Below, in pieces: positions 1 through 9,627 of a stretch of DNA of 64,000 nucleotides (the stretch's first letter is position 1; the number at the start of each line of letters is the position of its first letter). The notes beneath the pieces are model-generated. The model ran no database searches. It had not been told where the DNA came from and saw only the letters and a list, made by a program, of their open reading frames with translations. The stretch is taken from positions 186,001 through 250,000 of the forward strand of contig NZ_QGNY01000007.1 in assembly GCF_003173575.1 (NCBI RefSeq), in the 5' to 3' direction. Source of the DNA: Pedobacter paludis (GTDB lineage: Bacteria > Bacteroidota > Bacteroidia > Sphingobacteriales > Sphingobacteriaceae). A program made the translations under genes and the position numbers.

Positions 1-2357
1 GGATTATTTTCTGACATATGTTTGGTCCAAAAATAAATCTTGATATCAATTGAACTGGCTCCGAACTGTTCAAACTGTACTACAGGAGCAGGCGTTTTAC
101 TAATTCTTTCTTCTGCTTCAAGGATCTCCCTTAAAAGCTGCCTACATTTTTCCAAGTCAGTATCGTAAGCAACACCAATAACTAGGGCCACCCTTTTTCG
201 ATTGCCGGCTAATGTCCAGTTCATAAGATGAGAATTTAGCAAATCACCATTGGGCATCACCAAATCTGCACCATCCCAGGTGGTGATTACACTACTTCTA
301 AATCCAATTGATTTCATGGTACCGCCCTGACCATCAACATCAACAATGTCGCCAACGTTTACAGGTTTTTCAAATGCAATAATTAAACCGCTCACCAAAT
401 TATTAACCAGGGTTTGCAAACCAAAACCAATACCCACGCCCAATGCACCAATAATTATGGTAATCCGATCCATTGGAATACCCGAAGCTGCAATGGCGAG
501 AAATAGACCGGTTGATAAAATAAAAATACGCACCAAAAGCACCCAACTGCCGAGTCTTTGCTTTTTTTGAGCTTTATCTTTACTCATCGTAAGGTGCTCA
601 TCCGAAGCAAAAAACGAAACAACTTTCGATACAATAACCGAAATCGTCATGATTGCAAAAAATAAAAACAAGGAGTTTATACTAAACGAATAATCTCCAA
701 TGGTTCTGCTTTTACTCAAAAAACCGAGCAAAGGCTGAGACAGGTATTCGAACAATGGAAAATTATGCCCCACTAAAATGATCCATCCAAGAACCAAAAA
801 GACATAAAGTAAAAATGGAGCCCTTGCACCAACCCTTCCAAAGTTTAAATAAAATAGCTTTTTATCCTGCACAGTATACACATCAAAAGCCAATACCAAG
901 CCTTCGTTGATGAATCTGACCACCCACAGGAACAGAATCGCAACAACCACATTAAGAAAGCCACCAATAAAAAGTGTTTTTGAAACATTATAGCGGCCAA
1001 AAATATTCATACCAGCCGCACCCAGCTCTAAAATCACCATAAATGCGATGGAATAGGCAATCCATTTCTCTTTCAGCTCATGATGGCGCTTTTGAAAAAG
1101 GATAACAATTCCGGATAAAATGCCCAATATCGACACCAAAAACATAAACCAACGTTCTATCCTTGATGCTTGAAGAACCATATTATCTACCGCAGCCAGA
1201 AAGAAAAAGACAACCATTAGCAACCAGACCGACATCCAGTATCTGGTAATATAACCTCTAAAAATAAGGGTGAGGCAAATGCAGGAAATAATCCAAAAAA
1301 TAAAATTGAGAATAAATGGCGGCGAAATAAAGATAAATTGAAAAATACTGATCACCAATAAAAGCGCAGATAGCAAAGGATACCTAATAACGAGTTGTCC
1401 TTCATAATCTTTTGTCAACAATCTTTTTGCCGTATAAATATGCTTTAATGACCGGAGATAAATAAAAGACAAAACGGTTAGTCCGAACAATGATAGCAAT
1501 TTCCCGATGTTATTTAAGGTATAAAACTCAAGTGTAAGGATACCTTTTATCCTAGAGAAACTCAAAATTTGTTCGAATGGACGGTAATAGCCCGGTTTAT
1601 CTCCAATATTTGGAAATTCTCGCTGAAGTGTAGCCACGGCCATTTTCTGTTCATCACGTTCAATCTCATCAATACTCAATTTGAGCTGGTTAATTTCAGA
1701 ATTGTAGTCATTAAGCAAAAGCTGCACATTTCGGCTAGCAAGCTTTAGTCCGGTATCTACAGGTTCAATTTCTTTCGCAACGGTTACTAGGCTATGGAGA
1801 TAATCCATCAGCTCCAAAGAATCTTTCGGAAACTTAAAAAGCTCGGCAGTGGTTAACAGCGAGTCAAGTCGAAATCGATACCCATTGAGGTCTTTTTGTC
1901 GAGCATCAAGTCTGTTTTTTTTCTCCCTTGCTTCGCCAATCAACTCATTGATTATTTTTTTTGTGGCGGTTAGGTTACGATAGGTTTGGGCTGTTCCTTT
2001 ATGAACAAAAACCCCATCAGCCGCTACCTTATAATCATCTCTAATCTCTTTAAGGGTTTCTTTAAGTGCCATCGTGTCAAGACCCGATTTTATGTAGCTT
2101 TTTGCATTCTGCATCGTAAGCCTCACTTCTTCGAAAATCTTCACCTGAACAGCTAGGGCTTTGTCAGATTCAAATTCTGCCCTGCTCCTGGTTGCAGATT
2201 GTTTGGCGAATTCCTGCATTCGCGCTACGAAGCCTTTGGCCGTGCTGTCTTTGCGGATCGAAGCTTTCGTATGATCATTGCCTTGTGCAAAACTGTATGC
2301 GCTTAGGCCACATAAAAATGCAAGCAGAAAAATCCTAAATAAGATTGGGAGATTCAT
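1..2357 (-). CDS. MscS-family mechanosensitive channel, large form (C-terminus cut by window edge)
   Basis: Reading leftward from an ATG at 2357 gives an open frame of about 785 residues that leaves the window. It starts with a signal peptide ending in YSFAQG, followed by a periplasmic coiled region rich in Lys/Glu, then many hydrophobic segments. Near the left edge is the diagnostic MscS core: the pore-helix pattern GALGVGIGFGLQ followed by LVNNLVSGLIIAFEKP, then the beta domain with VGDIVDVDGQGG and VVMPN-like DLVMPNGDLL. This architecture matches large MscK/YbdG-like osmotic-shock valves that release solutes when membrane tension rises. It is divergent from the gene at 2539. The C-terminal cytoplasmic cage is missing only because of the window edge. 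Confidence 0.9.
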   Translation of the reverse strand, partial: MNLPILFRIFLLAFLCGLSAYSFAQGNDHTKASIRKDSTAKGFVARMQEFAKQSATRSRAEFESDKALAVQVKIFEEVRLTMQNAKSYIKSGLDTMALKETLKEIRDDYKVAADGVFVHKGTAQTYRNLTATKKIINELIGEAREKKNRLDARQKDLNGYRFRLDSLLTTAELFKFPKDSLELMDYLHSLVTVAKEIEPVDTGLKLASRNVQLLLNDYNSEINQLKLSIDEIERDEQKMAVATLQREFPNIGDKPGYYRPFEQILSFSRIKGILTLEFYTLNNIGKLLSLFGLTVLSFIYLRSLKHIYTAKRLLTKDYEGQLVIRYPLLSALLLVISIFQFIFISPPFILNFIFWIISCICLTLIFRGYITRYWMSVWLLMVVFFFLAAVDNMVLQASRIERWFMFLVSILGILSGIVILFQKRHHELKEKWIAYSIAFMVILELGAAGMNIFGRYNVSKTLFIGGFLNVVVAILFLWVVRFINEGLVLAFDVYTVQDKKLFYLNFGRVGARAPFLLYVFLVLGWIILVGHNFPLFEYLSQPLLGFLSKSRTIGDYSFSINSLFLFFAIMTISVIVSKVVSFFASDEHLTMSKDKAQKKQRLGSWVLLVRIFILSTGLFLAIAASGIPMDRITIIIGALGVGIGFGLQTLVNNLVSGLIIAFEKPVNVGDIVDVDGQGGTMKSIGFRSSVITTWDGADLVMPNGDLLNSHLMNWTLAGNRKRVALVIGVAYDTDLEKCRQLLREILEAEERISKTPAPVVQFEQFGASSIDIKIYFWTKHMSENN

Positions 2358-2538
2358 AGTTGGGAGACTTAATTCAATAATACGGAAAAGGCCATTTTAA
2401 AACAATAAATCATTAAAAAAAGAACAAATTAATTTACATATACAACTGATTATAAGCCACCTACCCTCCTACTAATTTTTAAAATTAGATTATAAAAAAA
2501 ACCAGCAAATGATTATTTTTGATTAAACATCACCTAAA

Positions 2539-3378
2539 ATGAAAAAAATCTATCTATTCATCATCTGCACTACAATTGCATTTGGCAGCATGGCACAAAG
2601 CAATAAACTAGACATTTTGCAAAAAAACAATGGCGAAGAACTTAAAGGAAAAATAATTCGCATTACAGATACCGAAGTATCATTTGTATACGCTGGAGAA
2701 ACCGCAGAGTACGTCATTAAGAAAGCCGACATCACAAAAATTACACATTCAAGCGGCAGGGTCGAAACCTTTGCTCAACAGCCGCTCCCTGTTGCAGAAC
2801 GACAAAAAGATCCAGTTTCAATGACGGCGAGCCCAACAGATCATCATAATAAAATTGCCATTCTACCATTTACTTTTTTAATGGATAACCAACCAGGAGC
2901 CGACGCTATTGGATTAAAAGCACAGCAAGATGCTTACGGCCTGCTGAGTCAACATGTTGCAGGTTATACCATTTTAGATCCACGCACAACTAATGCAACA
3001 TTGGTTCAGGCAGGTGCCACCAGAGATAAGATGATGGGTTTTACAATGAAAAACATTTGCGATATCTTGGGTGTAGAATATATTATTGATGGAACGGTAA
3101 CTCAAGCTAAGGGTTACATGACCAGCTCAAGCAGTACCAGTGGAAACACCACCATTAAAAGAGATGATGCAGATAAGGTAAAAGCGGCTTCAGGTTATTC
3201 TTCATCAAATAGCAATGCAGCTCAGCGTTACGACGTTAGCGTAAGCCTGCAAATTTACATGGATAACAATGCAAGCATTTACAATGAAAACCATAAAGCC
3301 TTTTTTAGCAATACAGATGGCTCTTACAGTGGACCTCTTGAATATTTACTAAAAAGATGCCCGCTCTATACAAAGTAA
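2539..3378 (+). CDS. Secreted CsgG/TolB-like hypothetical protein
   Basis: 279 residues with an N-terminal signal peptide (cleavage after GSMAQ). The first 50 mature residues form a short beta-rich module (NGEELKGKIIRITDTEVSF) of the kind often found in Bacteroidota envelope proteins. It is followed by a region starting KIAILPF that continues with LGVEYIIDGTVTQ. This ILPF...YIIDGTV pattern resembles CsgG/TolB-like penicillin-binding-protein-activator folds. A Ser/Thr/Asn-rich low-complexity stretch (around residues 195-225) interrupts the C-terminal part. The exact function is not recognised; an envelope or outer-membrane-associated role is inferred. It is transcribed alone, divergent from the MscS gene. 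Confidence 0.75.
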   Translation: MKKIYLFIICTTIAFGSMAQSNKLDILQKNNGEELKGKIIRITDTEVSFVYAGETAEYVIKKADITKITHSSGRVETFAQQPLPVAERQKDPVSMTASPTDHHNKIAILPFTFLMDNQPGADAIGLKAQQDAYGLLSQHVAGYTILDPRTTNATLVQAGATRDKMMGFTMKNICDILGVEYIIDGTVTQAKGYMTSSSSTSGNTTIKRDDADKVKAASGYSSSNSNAAQRYDVSVSLQIYMDNNASIYNENHKAFFSNTDGSYSGPLEYLLKRCPLYTK

Positions 3379-3509
3379 TCTATATTCCTTTTACAAGTCA
3401 ATTTAAAAATTTTAAAGAAAGATAATTGCATCTTTACTTCAAAAATTTTTAAGCGCCAATTTCACAATGCCGCCCACTTTTAAAATTTGTTTAGGGATTT
3501 TAAATCAAA

Positions 3510-3540
3510 AACCGGACTTTGAATGGCTCAAAATCCGGTT
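3510..3540. other. Stem-loop, 13-bp arms with one mismatch
   Basis: AACCGGACTTTGA and TCAAAATCCGGTT pair with a single mismatch around a 5-nt loop (ATGGC). It lies 131 bp after the stop at 3378 and could end that transcript, but no T-run follows on either side, so it is not a classical terminator. It sits immediately before the repeat block starting at 3541. A different hairpin occupies the same relative place before the second repeat copy (41837-41864). Confidence 0.5.
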
Positions 3541-3700
3541 GTATCTCGAAGGATTAAATTACATACTTAACTGACTTCTTACGGTCTTAGAGCAATTGTT
3601 GATGACAAAAATAGCATAGAATTCATATAAAAAATCTAGTTTTTTTTGAAAAGTGGTAACCGTTTATGTTAAGAATTTAGAATACATAAAATGGTTAACG
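3541..3700 (+). repeat. Diverged intergenic repeat, copy A
   Basis: This block aligns by eye along its whole length with 41871-42040. Shared stretches in the same order are CTTCTTAC, AATTRTTGATGAC, TTYATATAAAAA, ATCTAGTTTTT, AAGTGG-AACCGTT and AATTTAGAA-ACA. Copy B contains a short open stretch ending at a stop just before the ATCTAG block, while copy A has stops there. The pair may therefore be the 3' end plus downstream flank of a lost gene, or a non-coding element. No transposase is visible. Confidence 0.6.
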
Positions 3701-3774
3701 AGTTATAATTTGTTACGAACACTTTTCTTTTGGTTAAATAAATTTTTCTTTAATATATAATTCCATTTAAAAAT

Positions 3775-4449
3775 CTATTTTTTCTTAGCGTCCAATGTTA
3801 ATCCAATTTCTACATCCTTAGAAATCACCCAGTTTTCAGGGCTACCTTCTGACTTATAATTAATTCCCCAGGCAGTTCTGTCTATAATAAACTTTGCCTT
3901 TGCGCTTACGCCCGATTGGCTTATAACAACCTTTGCAGGGAAAGTTACATTAAGTGTACTGTCTTTAAGTGTTAAATTTCCACTAATCAAATAATTAGGA
4001 TCTGGCAATAATTCCGATTTTTCGCCCTTGAAAGCTTCAGCTTTTGTAATGACAAATTTTGCTGTTGGCATTTTAGCTGCATCAAAGAAGTCAGGACTTT
4101 TTAAATGACCTTCAAGATCGGTTGATTTTTTATCCTTTTCTGTTACAGATGCAGGATCAACATATACCGAATTCATATCAATTGTAAAATCACCACCACT
4201 AAGCGAGTCCTTATCAACCGAAAGCGATCCAGTAGTCACGCTGATTTTACCCCATCTTGGAGCAAGACCACCTTTGTGTGTTGCTTTCCAACTAATAGAA
4301 GTTGATGTTGTATCGATGTTAAACACCTCACCCTTTTGCGAGGCAACCACCTGTTCACTCGTGGTTTTTGCGGATTCATTATTTTGGTTCCCACATGAAA
4401 CAAGGAAAAAAAGGGCTGGAAGTGCAGCCATTAAAATTTTAATTTTCAT
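3775..4449 (-). CDS. YceI-family lipoprotein
   Basis: The chosen start at 4449 gives MKIKILMAALPALFF and a lipobox LVSC at about residue 20. An upstream in-frame ATG at 4479 would put 10 extra residues before the signal peptide and is less likely. The mature protein has YceI-family features: an FNIDTTSTSISWKATHKGG beta strand, the LEGHLKSPDFFDAAKMPTA segment typical of the lipocalin-like fold, and a C-terminal IDRTAWGINY motif. YceI proteins bind isoprenoid or other hydrophobic ligands; here it would be anchored in the outer membrane facing the periplasm. It stands alone, with long A/T-rich spacers on both sides. Confidence 0.93.
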   Translation of the reverse strand: MKIKILMAALPALFFLVSCGNQNNESAKTTSEQVVASQKGEVFNIDTTSTSISWKATHKGGLAPRWGKISVTTGSLSVDKDSLSGGDFTIDMNSVYVDPASVTEKDKKSTDLEGHLKSPDFFDAAKMPTAKFVITKAEAFKGEKSELLPDPNYLISGNLTLKDSTLNVTFPAKVVISQSGVSAKAKFIIDRTAWGINYKSEGSPENWVISKDVEIGLTLDAKKK

Positions 4450-4998
4450 CTCTTTAAATGATTTAAACACTGTAAACATTATTTTTAAAACTTAGTCAAA
4501 TGTATAAACTCAATGCGTAGCTGTAATTGATGTATGGTAATAATTCTGGGAGGTTAATATCCAACAAACAGCTCTGAAAAAAAAGCAAAATCTTATTTTG
4601 CATCATAAAATTTCGCCAACCTTTTAATCATGGCCGCTAACAATATTAAAGATGTCTACTTGATATCCAGTCGCTCTACAAAATATTACCCATCAAACGA
4701 ACCTTAACTTCGTTGATGTGAATGCTCACCAATTCATGGATTTATTAAGAACCATAATTTTAGTTAACCCTAACCACTCAATGACAACAGCCATTCAGCA
4801 AAATTCCATTTGCCAAAGGCACCTAAAAATATTTCAGTATAAAAATATGCAACTTTGTTAATACTGGTGTGTCTATTATGCAAATTATTCTGGATAATGC
4901 GACATCGGAACAAAACTGAACCTGCTATTTTGGATGTTCATGTTTCAAGGCGCAAACCATCATAATTCCAAACATGCACTTACATTATACACATACCA
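4450..4998. other. Intergenic region, no gene recognised
   Basis: A/T-rich spacer between the divergent YceI and TlpA-like genes. It must contain both promoters, but I find no clear TTTG/TAnnTTTG pair, RNA gene or strong hairpin. The open frames here are short and unconvincing. Confidence 0.5.
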
Positions 4999-5619
4999 AT
5001 GAACAGATTGATTAAAACGATTCTATTTTGTGGACTTACATTCCTAATTTTCAAGACGACTAATGCACTGGCTAAGAATTTAGATTTTAGCATCCATACC
5101 ACAGGGATGCGACTAAGGAACAACTCCGCCCATGCAGATCCTGACAGTACACTCAACAAACCGGCACCTCCCTTCACATTAAAAGACCGCTCTGGAAAAT
5201 CAGTTTCACTTTCTGATTACAAAGGCAAAATTATCGTAATCGACTTTTGGGCAACCTGGTGTGTTCCGTGCAGAGAGTCTTTTCCAGCAATGAGGTTGGT
5301 TATGGATAAATACAAAGAAGACAGGGATATCAAATTTCTTTTTATCGATACCAGGGAGGTCAGTAAGGATAGTCAGGCTCTGGTAGAAAATTTTCTAAAA
5401 GAAACCGGATATAGCTTTGATGTTTTATTCGATGAAAAAGGTAAAGATGGAAAAATGAATAGATATTATTTAGAATACGTCATGCCAGGCATCCCTACCA
5501 AAATATTTATTGATAAGCAGGGTATTCTGCGGTCAAAATCCATTGGTTTCAAACCTGGCCAAACAGCAGAAGAAGGTGCAAAAGATATTTCCATAGAGAT
5601 TGAAAACCTAAGAAAATAA
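4999..5619 (+). CDS. TlpA-like periplasmic thioredoxin-family oxidoreductase
   Basis: 206 residues. An N-terminal hydrophobic export segment (MNRLIKTILFCGLTF...) is followed by a thioredoxin fold of the TlpA/ResA/AhpC-TSA type. The FTLKDRSGKSVSLSDYKGK entry, the active site WATWCVPCRESFP (CVPC) and the cis-proline region MPGIPTKIFID are all present. Such proteins reduce or maintain thiols in the periplasm, for example in cytochrome c maturation or stress defence. A lone gene rather than a Ccm operon suggests general thiol reduction. It is followed by a strong bidirectional hairpin. Confidence 0.93.
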   Translation: MNRLIKTILFCGLTFLIFKTTNALAKNLDFSIHTTGMRLRNNSAHADPDSTLNKPAPPFTLKDRSGKSVSLSDYKGKIIVIDFWATWCVPCRESFPAMRLVMDKYKEDRDIKFLFIDTREVSKDSQALVENFLKETGYSFDVLFDEKGKDGKMNRYYLEYVMPGIPTKIFIDKQGILRSKSIGFKPGQTAEEGAKDISIEIENLRK

Positions 5620-5650
5620 ATACCTTAATGGGTAGAAGAAAACCTGCATA

Positions 5651-5689
5651 ATGTACCGCGAAAAGACATTACTACTTTCCGCGGTACAT
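5651..5689. terminator. Bidirectional terminator hairpin
   Basis: 15-bp arms (ATGTACCGCG-A-AAAG and its complement with one mismatch) around a 9-nt loop. It lies between the convergent TlpA-like and alginate-lyase-family genes, so it can end both transcripts. Confidence 0.8.
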
Positions 5690-5723
5690 AAAAGTCCGTC
5701 CTGCAAATCAGATCAAAGGTATA

Positions 5724-6926
5724 CTAGGGAAATACGTTATTGTGGGTATAATTGGTCCAGCTTAAAAAGCTGATATCCCCACCCGGAAGTCCGTCGCCAT
5801 CAGGATTATATTTAGTATGGAGAAAATTTGTTTCGGTGGTATCATAACGTCTGTTGGCGATTTCTATTCCCGGCCAAATTTTACTTCCAACCGAACAGCT
5901 AACACAGCTTGGAGGGTTGGGTAATGTATTATTATAAAATTTATATTGGTATTTATAACCAGCCAGCAAACGGCTTGAGGATGCGGTATAGATTGAAATG
6001 TCACCTTGTATAGCCGCAAGGTTTGCCGCATAGCTAAAACCGGTAAGCGCATACTGAAAATGTACGCAGTCATTGTGCCCGCCCCCGCATATTTCACCTG
6101 GCATTGCCCCATCATCCTTAATCACAATTGGCAATACGTTTTTTATGATGTTCATCCCGTCCTGATATACCGCTTGGTCATCAATAAAGATCCCGATAGC
6201 CATTTTCGCATAACCCGCCGAAACCGTCCAGTTGTTGTTGATATTGTATCCAACGATATTGTTAATGTACTGGTTTTTAAGTCGATTGAGGAAGGTGACA
6301 AATTGTGTATTTTCTGAAGCGCTCCATGAGGCTGGCTGTCCGCCCACTGGCGTATAGTACTTTAGAATTTCAGCGGCAGCTGTAAATGTCGGAGCTGCCC
6401 AAGCTGCTTCAAGGGCAGGCTGGCGCCCTTCCGATCCACTCTGTACATAAATCGTTCTGAATGCACTGGCCCAGCCATTTAAAATTTGTTTTGCAGCAGC
6501 AGCATACGAAGCTGTCCCGGTTTTTGCCCAGCGAAGTGCTAGCGCATAAGCCAGTAGCGCATCTCCCTTGAAACTGGTTTCGTCTGCGGTAACCACACCT
6601 CCTGCTACCCCAACATTTGCTTTATAATTGTTGCTGGGGGAATGCTGATTACAATAATTCAATAGATTTTGATACGCAGAAAGCCTGGCTTGATCGTTAC
6701 CATTTGCTTGTGAGGCAATAATATCCAGGCTTGATTTGGTGTTTAGGATTCCAGGATGCACAAATGTTACGGCCAGTCCTAATGCAGGGCTCGCAGATTC
6801 TTTCGTAATCGTTAACTGTTGTTCTGCCGATTGCTGATTTAACTGATCTTTACTGCAGCCCGTGTAAATAAGGTTCAGCATCAATACCATCAGCAATGCT
6901 ACTGGATGAAATTTTTGTTTTTTCAT
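5724..6926 (-). CDS. Alginate-lyase-family (PL5-like) lipoprotein
   Basis: 400 residues with a signal peptide and lipobox (YTGC, Cys about residue 24), so probably surface or periplasmic. The body is alpha-helical with the alginate_lyase (PF05426) pattern: ALRWAKTGTASYA, EAAWAAPTFTAAAEILKYY, NINNNWTVSAGYAKMAIGIF (helix with the NNW catalytic neighbourhood), DGAMPGEICGGGHNDCVHF and FSYAANLAAI. Members cleave uronic-acid polysaccharides by beta-elimination. The protein is not next to a SusCD pair, so the substrate cannot be inferred from context. An alternative is another (alpha/alpha)6 toroid lyase. It is transcribed alone, opposite to the TlpA-like gene. Confidence 0.8.
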   Translation of the reverse strand: MKKQKFHPVALLMVLMLNLIYTGCSKDQLNQQSAEQQLTITKESASPALGLAVTFVHPGILNTKSSLDIIASQANGNDQARLSAYQNLLNYCNQHSPSNNYKANVGVAGGVVTADETSFKGDALLAYALALRWAKTGTASYAAAAKQILNGWASAFRTIYVQSGSEGRQPALEAAWAAPTFTAAAEILKYYTPVGGQPASWSASENTQFVTFLNRLKNQYINNIVGYNINNNWTVSAGYAKMAIGIFIDDQAVYQDGMNIIKNVLPIVIKDDGAMPGEICGGGHNDCVHFQYALTGFSYAANLAAIQGDISIYTASSSRLLAGYKYQYKFYNNTLPNPPSCVSCSVGSKIWPGIEIANRRYDTTETNFLHTKYNPDGDGLPGGDISFLSWTNYTHNNVFP

Positions 6927-7646
6927 TTTTTTAAGATTTGGTTAGAAGTTATCCGGTCTCCTTCATGATTATTGATTTTTCATTATGTTCTTATTCGTGA
7001 ATCCAAAAAGAAAAACAGTCCAGAAATACATCAATCAAAAAGGAAAACCTAAACACAAATAACAGTTAATTAATTGAAATATAAGAACATACAAAATCTG
7101 CAATACGCTTTAACAGCATTGATATTTTTAAATATTTAAGTTGACAACGTCATCTACCCCAATATTTTTTTTTGAAAAAAAATCTTATGATACGCATGGG
7201 AAACATCAGGTTTTTAGTTTTTTTGGGCATTTGTAAGAGATATTTTCAAAACGAGTTCTTTTATCCGAATCCGTTTTCTATTCTTTTGCAATCTCAGCTA
7301 ATGATGATTTGCCTCATTAGAGCTTGGCCAACAGCAGTACTTATTTCTCCCTCCCGGATTAAAATTCTTCAGATTATAAGAAAACAGCAACCAAATGCTT
7401 TAGGAAAGTTCATCCAACTGGATGTTGCAGAATTGGTCATTGATTTTTCAACGATCACCTTCTTTTATCCAATAGGGAGATTTAACCAATAAATAACAGC
7501 AGCATCATATTTTTAATAACTGCTAAAATTTAAATGATTTTGCAGGACTTCAAAAACCGCCAACTTTGTACAGGGTATACTGAAAAACAATGTGTCCGGA
7601 ATCCATTGCCTCAAGGGGCGTCTCTTAAACCATTATTTAAAAAAAT
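6927..7646. other. Long intergenic region, no convincing gene
   Basis: 720 bp between the divergent alginate-lyase-family and alpha/beta-hydrolase genes. A 106-codon open frame (7172-7492, +) has no signal peptide, no recognisable domain and an unusual Ile/Arg/Phe-rich composition; I do not call it a gene. The reverse strand of the same stretch also shows short coding-like pieces broken by stops, so a decayed gene is possible. No RNA gene or strong terminator seen. Confidence 0.45.
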
Positions 7647-8435
7647 ATGAAAACAAAATTATCAATCCAAAAACCGGCCAGGGTAGGAACTTTGGCCTTG
7701 TTATTACTTGCAGTAATCGTAACGCCGCAGAAAGTATCCGCACAGGCACCAAAAGTCAAAAATATTGTGTTGGTACATGGAGCTTTTGCCGACGGTTCGG
7801 GATGGAGTGCCGTCTACTCTATACTGACCAAAAAGGGCTATAAGGTAACAGTAGTTCAAAATCCAATGACTTCATTAGAAGACGACGTGGCGACCACTAA
7901 ACTTGCATTGGATAAACAAGATGGTCCTACGATTTTGGTAGGCCATTCTTATGGTGGCGCCGTAATTACCCAGGCAGGAGACCACCCCAAAGTTGCCGCA
8001 TTGGTTTACGTCGCAGCCTTTCAGCCAGATAAGGGCGAAACTGTGTTGCAGTGGGTAATGACCGCTCCACCAGCTCCTGAAGGCGGAATACTTAATCCAG
8101 ATGAAAAAGGAATGGTTTATTATGATCTTGCAAAATTTCATGCAGGTTTCGGAGCGGATATTCCAAAAGCGCAGGCTGAATTTATGGCCGCTTCACAGGG
8201 TGCCTTCAATGTGAAGGGCTTTGTAACGCCACTTACGATTGCGGCATGGAAAACAAAACCAAGTTATGCCGTAGTTTCTACCGAAGATAAGACACTTGTT
8301 CCCTCAATTCAAAGAGCGATGTACAAACGCTCGAACACTAAAGTTACAGAGGTAAAGGGAAGTCATGCGGTATTTATTTCGCAACCTGAACAGGTTGCTA
8401 AAGTTATTGTAGATGCAGCGACAGCTGTTAATTAA
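7647..8435 (+). CDS. Secreted alpha/beta-hydrolase (EstC/salicylate-esterase-like)
   Basis: 262 residues with a signal peptide ending near QKVSAQ (about residue 33). The fold is clear: strand plus oxyanion region IVLVHGAFADGSGW, nucleophile elbow VGHSYGG with Ser about residue 101, VAALVYVAAFQPD, acid near STEDKTLVP and catalytic His in KGSHAVFISQPEQVA. This is the lidded subfamily related to plant methylesterase/hydroxynitrile-lyase and bacterial EstC, which hydrolyse small esters. The substrate is unknown; the localisation is periplasmic or extracellular. It is followed by its own hairpin terminator, so probably monocistronic. Confidence 0.9.
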   Translation: MKTKLSIQKPARVGTLALLLLAVIVTPQKVSAQAPKVKNIVLVHGAFADGSGWSAVYSILTKKGYKVTVVQNPMTSLEDDVATTKLALDKQDGPTILVGHSYGGAVITQAGDHPKVAALVYVAAFQPDKGETVLQWVMTAPPAPEGGILNPDEKGMVYYDLAKFHAGFGADIPKAQAEFMAASQGAFNVKGFVTPLTIAAWKTKPSYAVVSTEDKTLVPSIQRAMYKRSNTKVTEVKGSHAVFISQPEQVAKVIVDAATAVN

Positions 8436-8485
8436 CAGGAATTTAACAACAAGGTGAAAAGATATTGATTTCCAGTAAATTAAAC

Positions 8486-8516
8486 TGCTCTGCATAACAG
8501 TCTGTTCTGCAGAGCA
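8486..8516 (+). terminator. Intrinsic terminator after the alpha/beta-hydrolase gene
   Basis: TGCTCTGCA pairs with TGCAGAGCA, with an inner AACAG/CTGTT pairing. It is followed by TATTTTATAT. It separates the gene at 7647 from the esterase at 8605. Confidence 0.75.
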
Positions 8517-8604
8517 TATTTTATATATCATAATCTCCTTAACCAACTTTGCTACAGGCGTTTCAAGGCTGTTTTTCTGCAATGAAAATTAAAACTTAAA
8601 CACA

Positions 8605-9588
8605 ATGGAAGAAATTGAAAAAAAATACCCGGTTGAGAAGGATAAAGCACTTTCAAAAAAAACAAAAAAATTCCTTGCAAGGTTCAATGCCCTTGAATTG
8701 ACCGCAGCAAATTTATCGGTTACTGATGCAAGAAAAGCTTTCGCTGATCTTCAGGCTTCGAGCGAAGTCGACTATTCTGGAATCGAGGAATCCGAACTAA
8801 ACATCGATTCAGGTGGATATAAGATAAAATTAAATATTATAAAACCAGAGAACAGCAAAGGGTCTTTACCCTTTTTTGTTTTCATTCATGGTGGTGGCTG
8901 GATTTTAGGTGACTATCCGAGCCATAGACGATTGGTGAGAGATTTGGTAGTCCGGTCAGGCACAGCAGGGATTTTTATAAATTACAGTTTATCACCTGAA
9001 GCAAAATATCCACGGGCACTGGATGAAATTGCTGCAACACTGGATTGGGTATCAAAAAACGCTGATGATTATGGTCTTGATGCTACACGAATAGCGCTGG
9101 TAGGCAACAGCGCCGGGGCGAACATGGCAATCGCAAGTGCGATCCGGGGAATTGAAAACAAGGGTACAGAGATCAAACTACAAATACTAATGTGGCCGGT
9201 AACAAGTTATACCACAGATTGGAAATCTTATGAAAAATATGGCAGGGATAGGTTTTTGACTGCACAGAAAATGAAGTGGATGTTCGACAATTATACCAGC
9301 GATGAGCAGGCGCTTGGCAGTATCTACATCTCCCCTGTTCTTGCAGACCGCAAGCTACTTAAAAAGCTTCCTCCAACATTGATTCAGGTGGCAGAGGCTG
9401 ATATTTTGAGGGATCAGGGAGAAAAGTTTGGCCGAAAACTGGATCAGGCTGGTGTAGAGGTAACCACCATACGCTATAATGGAATGATCCATGATTTTGG
9501 CTTGCTTAATCCTTTGGCAAAGCTGGCGCAGGCGAAATCACAAATTGCGCATGCATCCGCTGAGTTGCACAAATATCTTTGGACTTAA
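8605..9588 (+). CDS. Alpha/beta-hydrolase fold-3 esterase (HSL family)
   Basis: 327 residues, cytoplasmic (no signal peptide). It has the hormone-sensitive-lipase family oxyanion motif HGGGW (residues 95-99), the nucleophile motif GNSAG (Ser about 169), the acid in VAEADILRDQG and the His in GMIHDFGLLN. It hydrolyses short-chain carboxyl esters; the substrate is unknown. The gap to the histidine kinase downstream is only 39 bp with no hairpin, so it may be the first gene of the 8605-13010 transcription unit. The protein starts with a Lys/Glu-rich helical cap as is usual in this family. Confidence 0.93.
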   Translation: MEEIEKKYPVEKDKALSKKTKKFLARFNALELTAANLSVTDARKAFADLQASSEVDYSGIEESELNIDSGGYKIKLNIIKPENSKGSLPFFVFIHGGGWILGDYPSHRRLVRDLVVRSGTAGIFINYSLSPEAKYPRALDEIAATLDWVSKNADDYGLDATRIALVGNSAGANMAIASAIRGIENKGTEIKLQILMWPVTSYTTDWKSYEKYGRDRFLTAQKMKWMFDNYTSDEQALGSIYISPVLADRKLLKKLPPTLIQVAEADILRDQGEKFGRKLDQAGVEVTTIRYNGMIHDFGLLNPLAKLAQAKSQIAHASAELHKYLWT

Positions 9589-9627
9589 GCGTAACCAGAC
9601 CTAATTTCTTACATAGATGAACAGACA

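Noticed and set aside
7140..7155. TGACAACGTCA as an FNR-like site
   Set aside because: The spacer is three bases, not four, and no convincing gene follows.
7172..7492. 106-codon + strand open frame
   Set aside because: No domain, signal or start context; composition is unlike the real genes here, and the reverse strand looks like a broken coding region.
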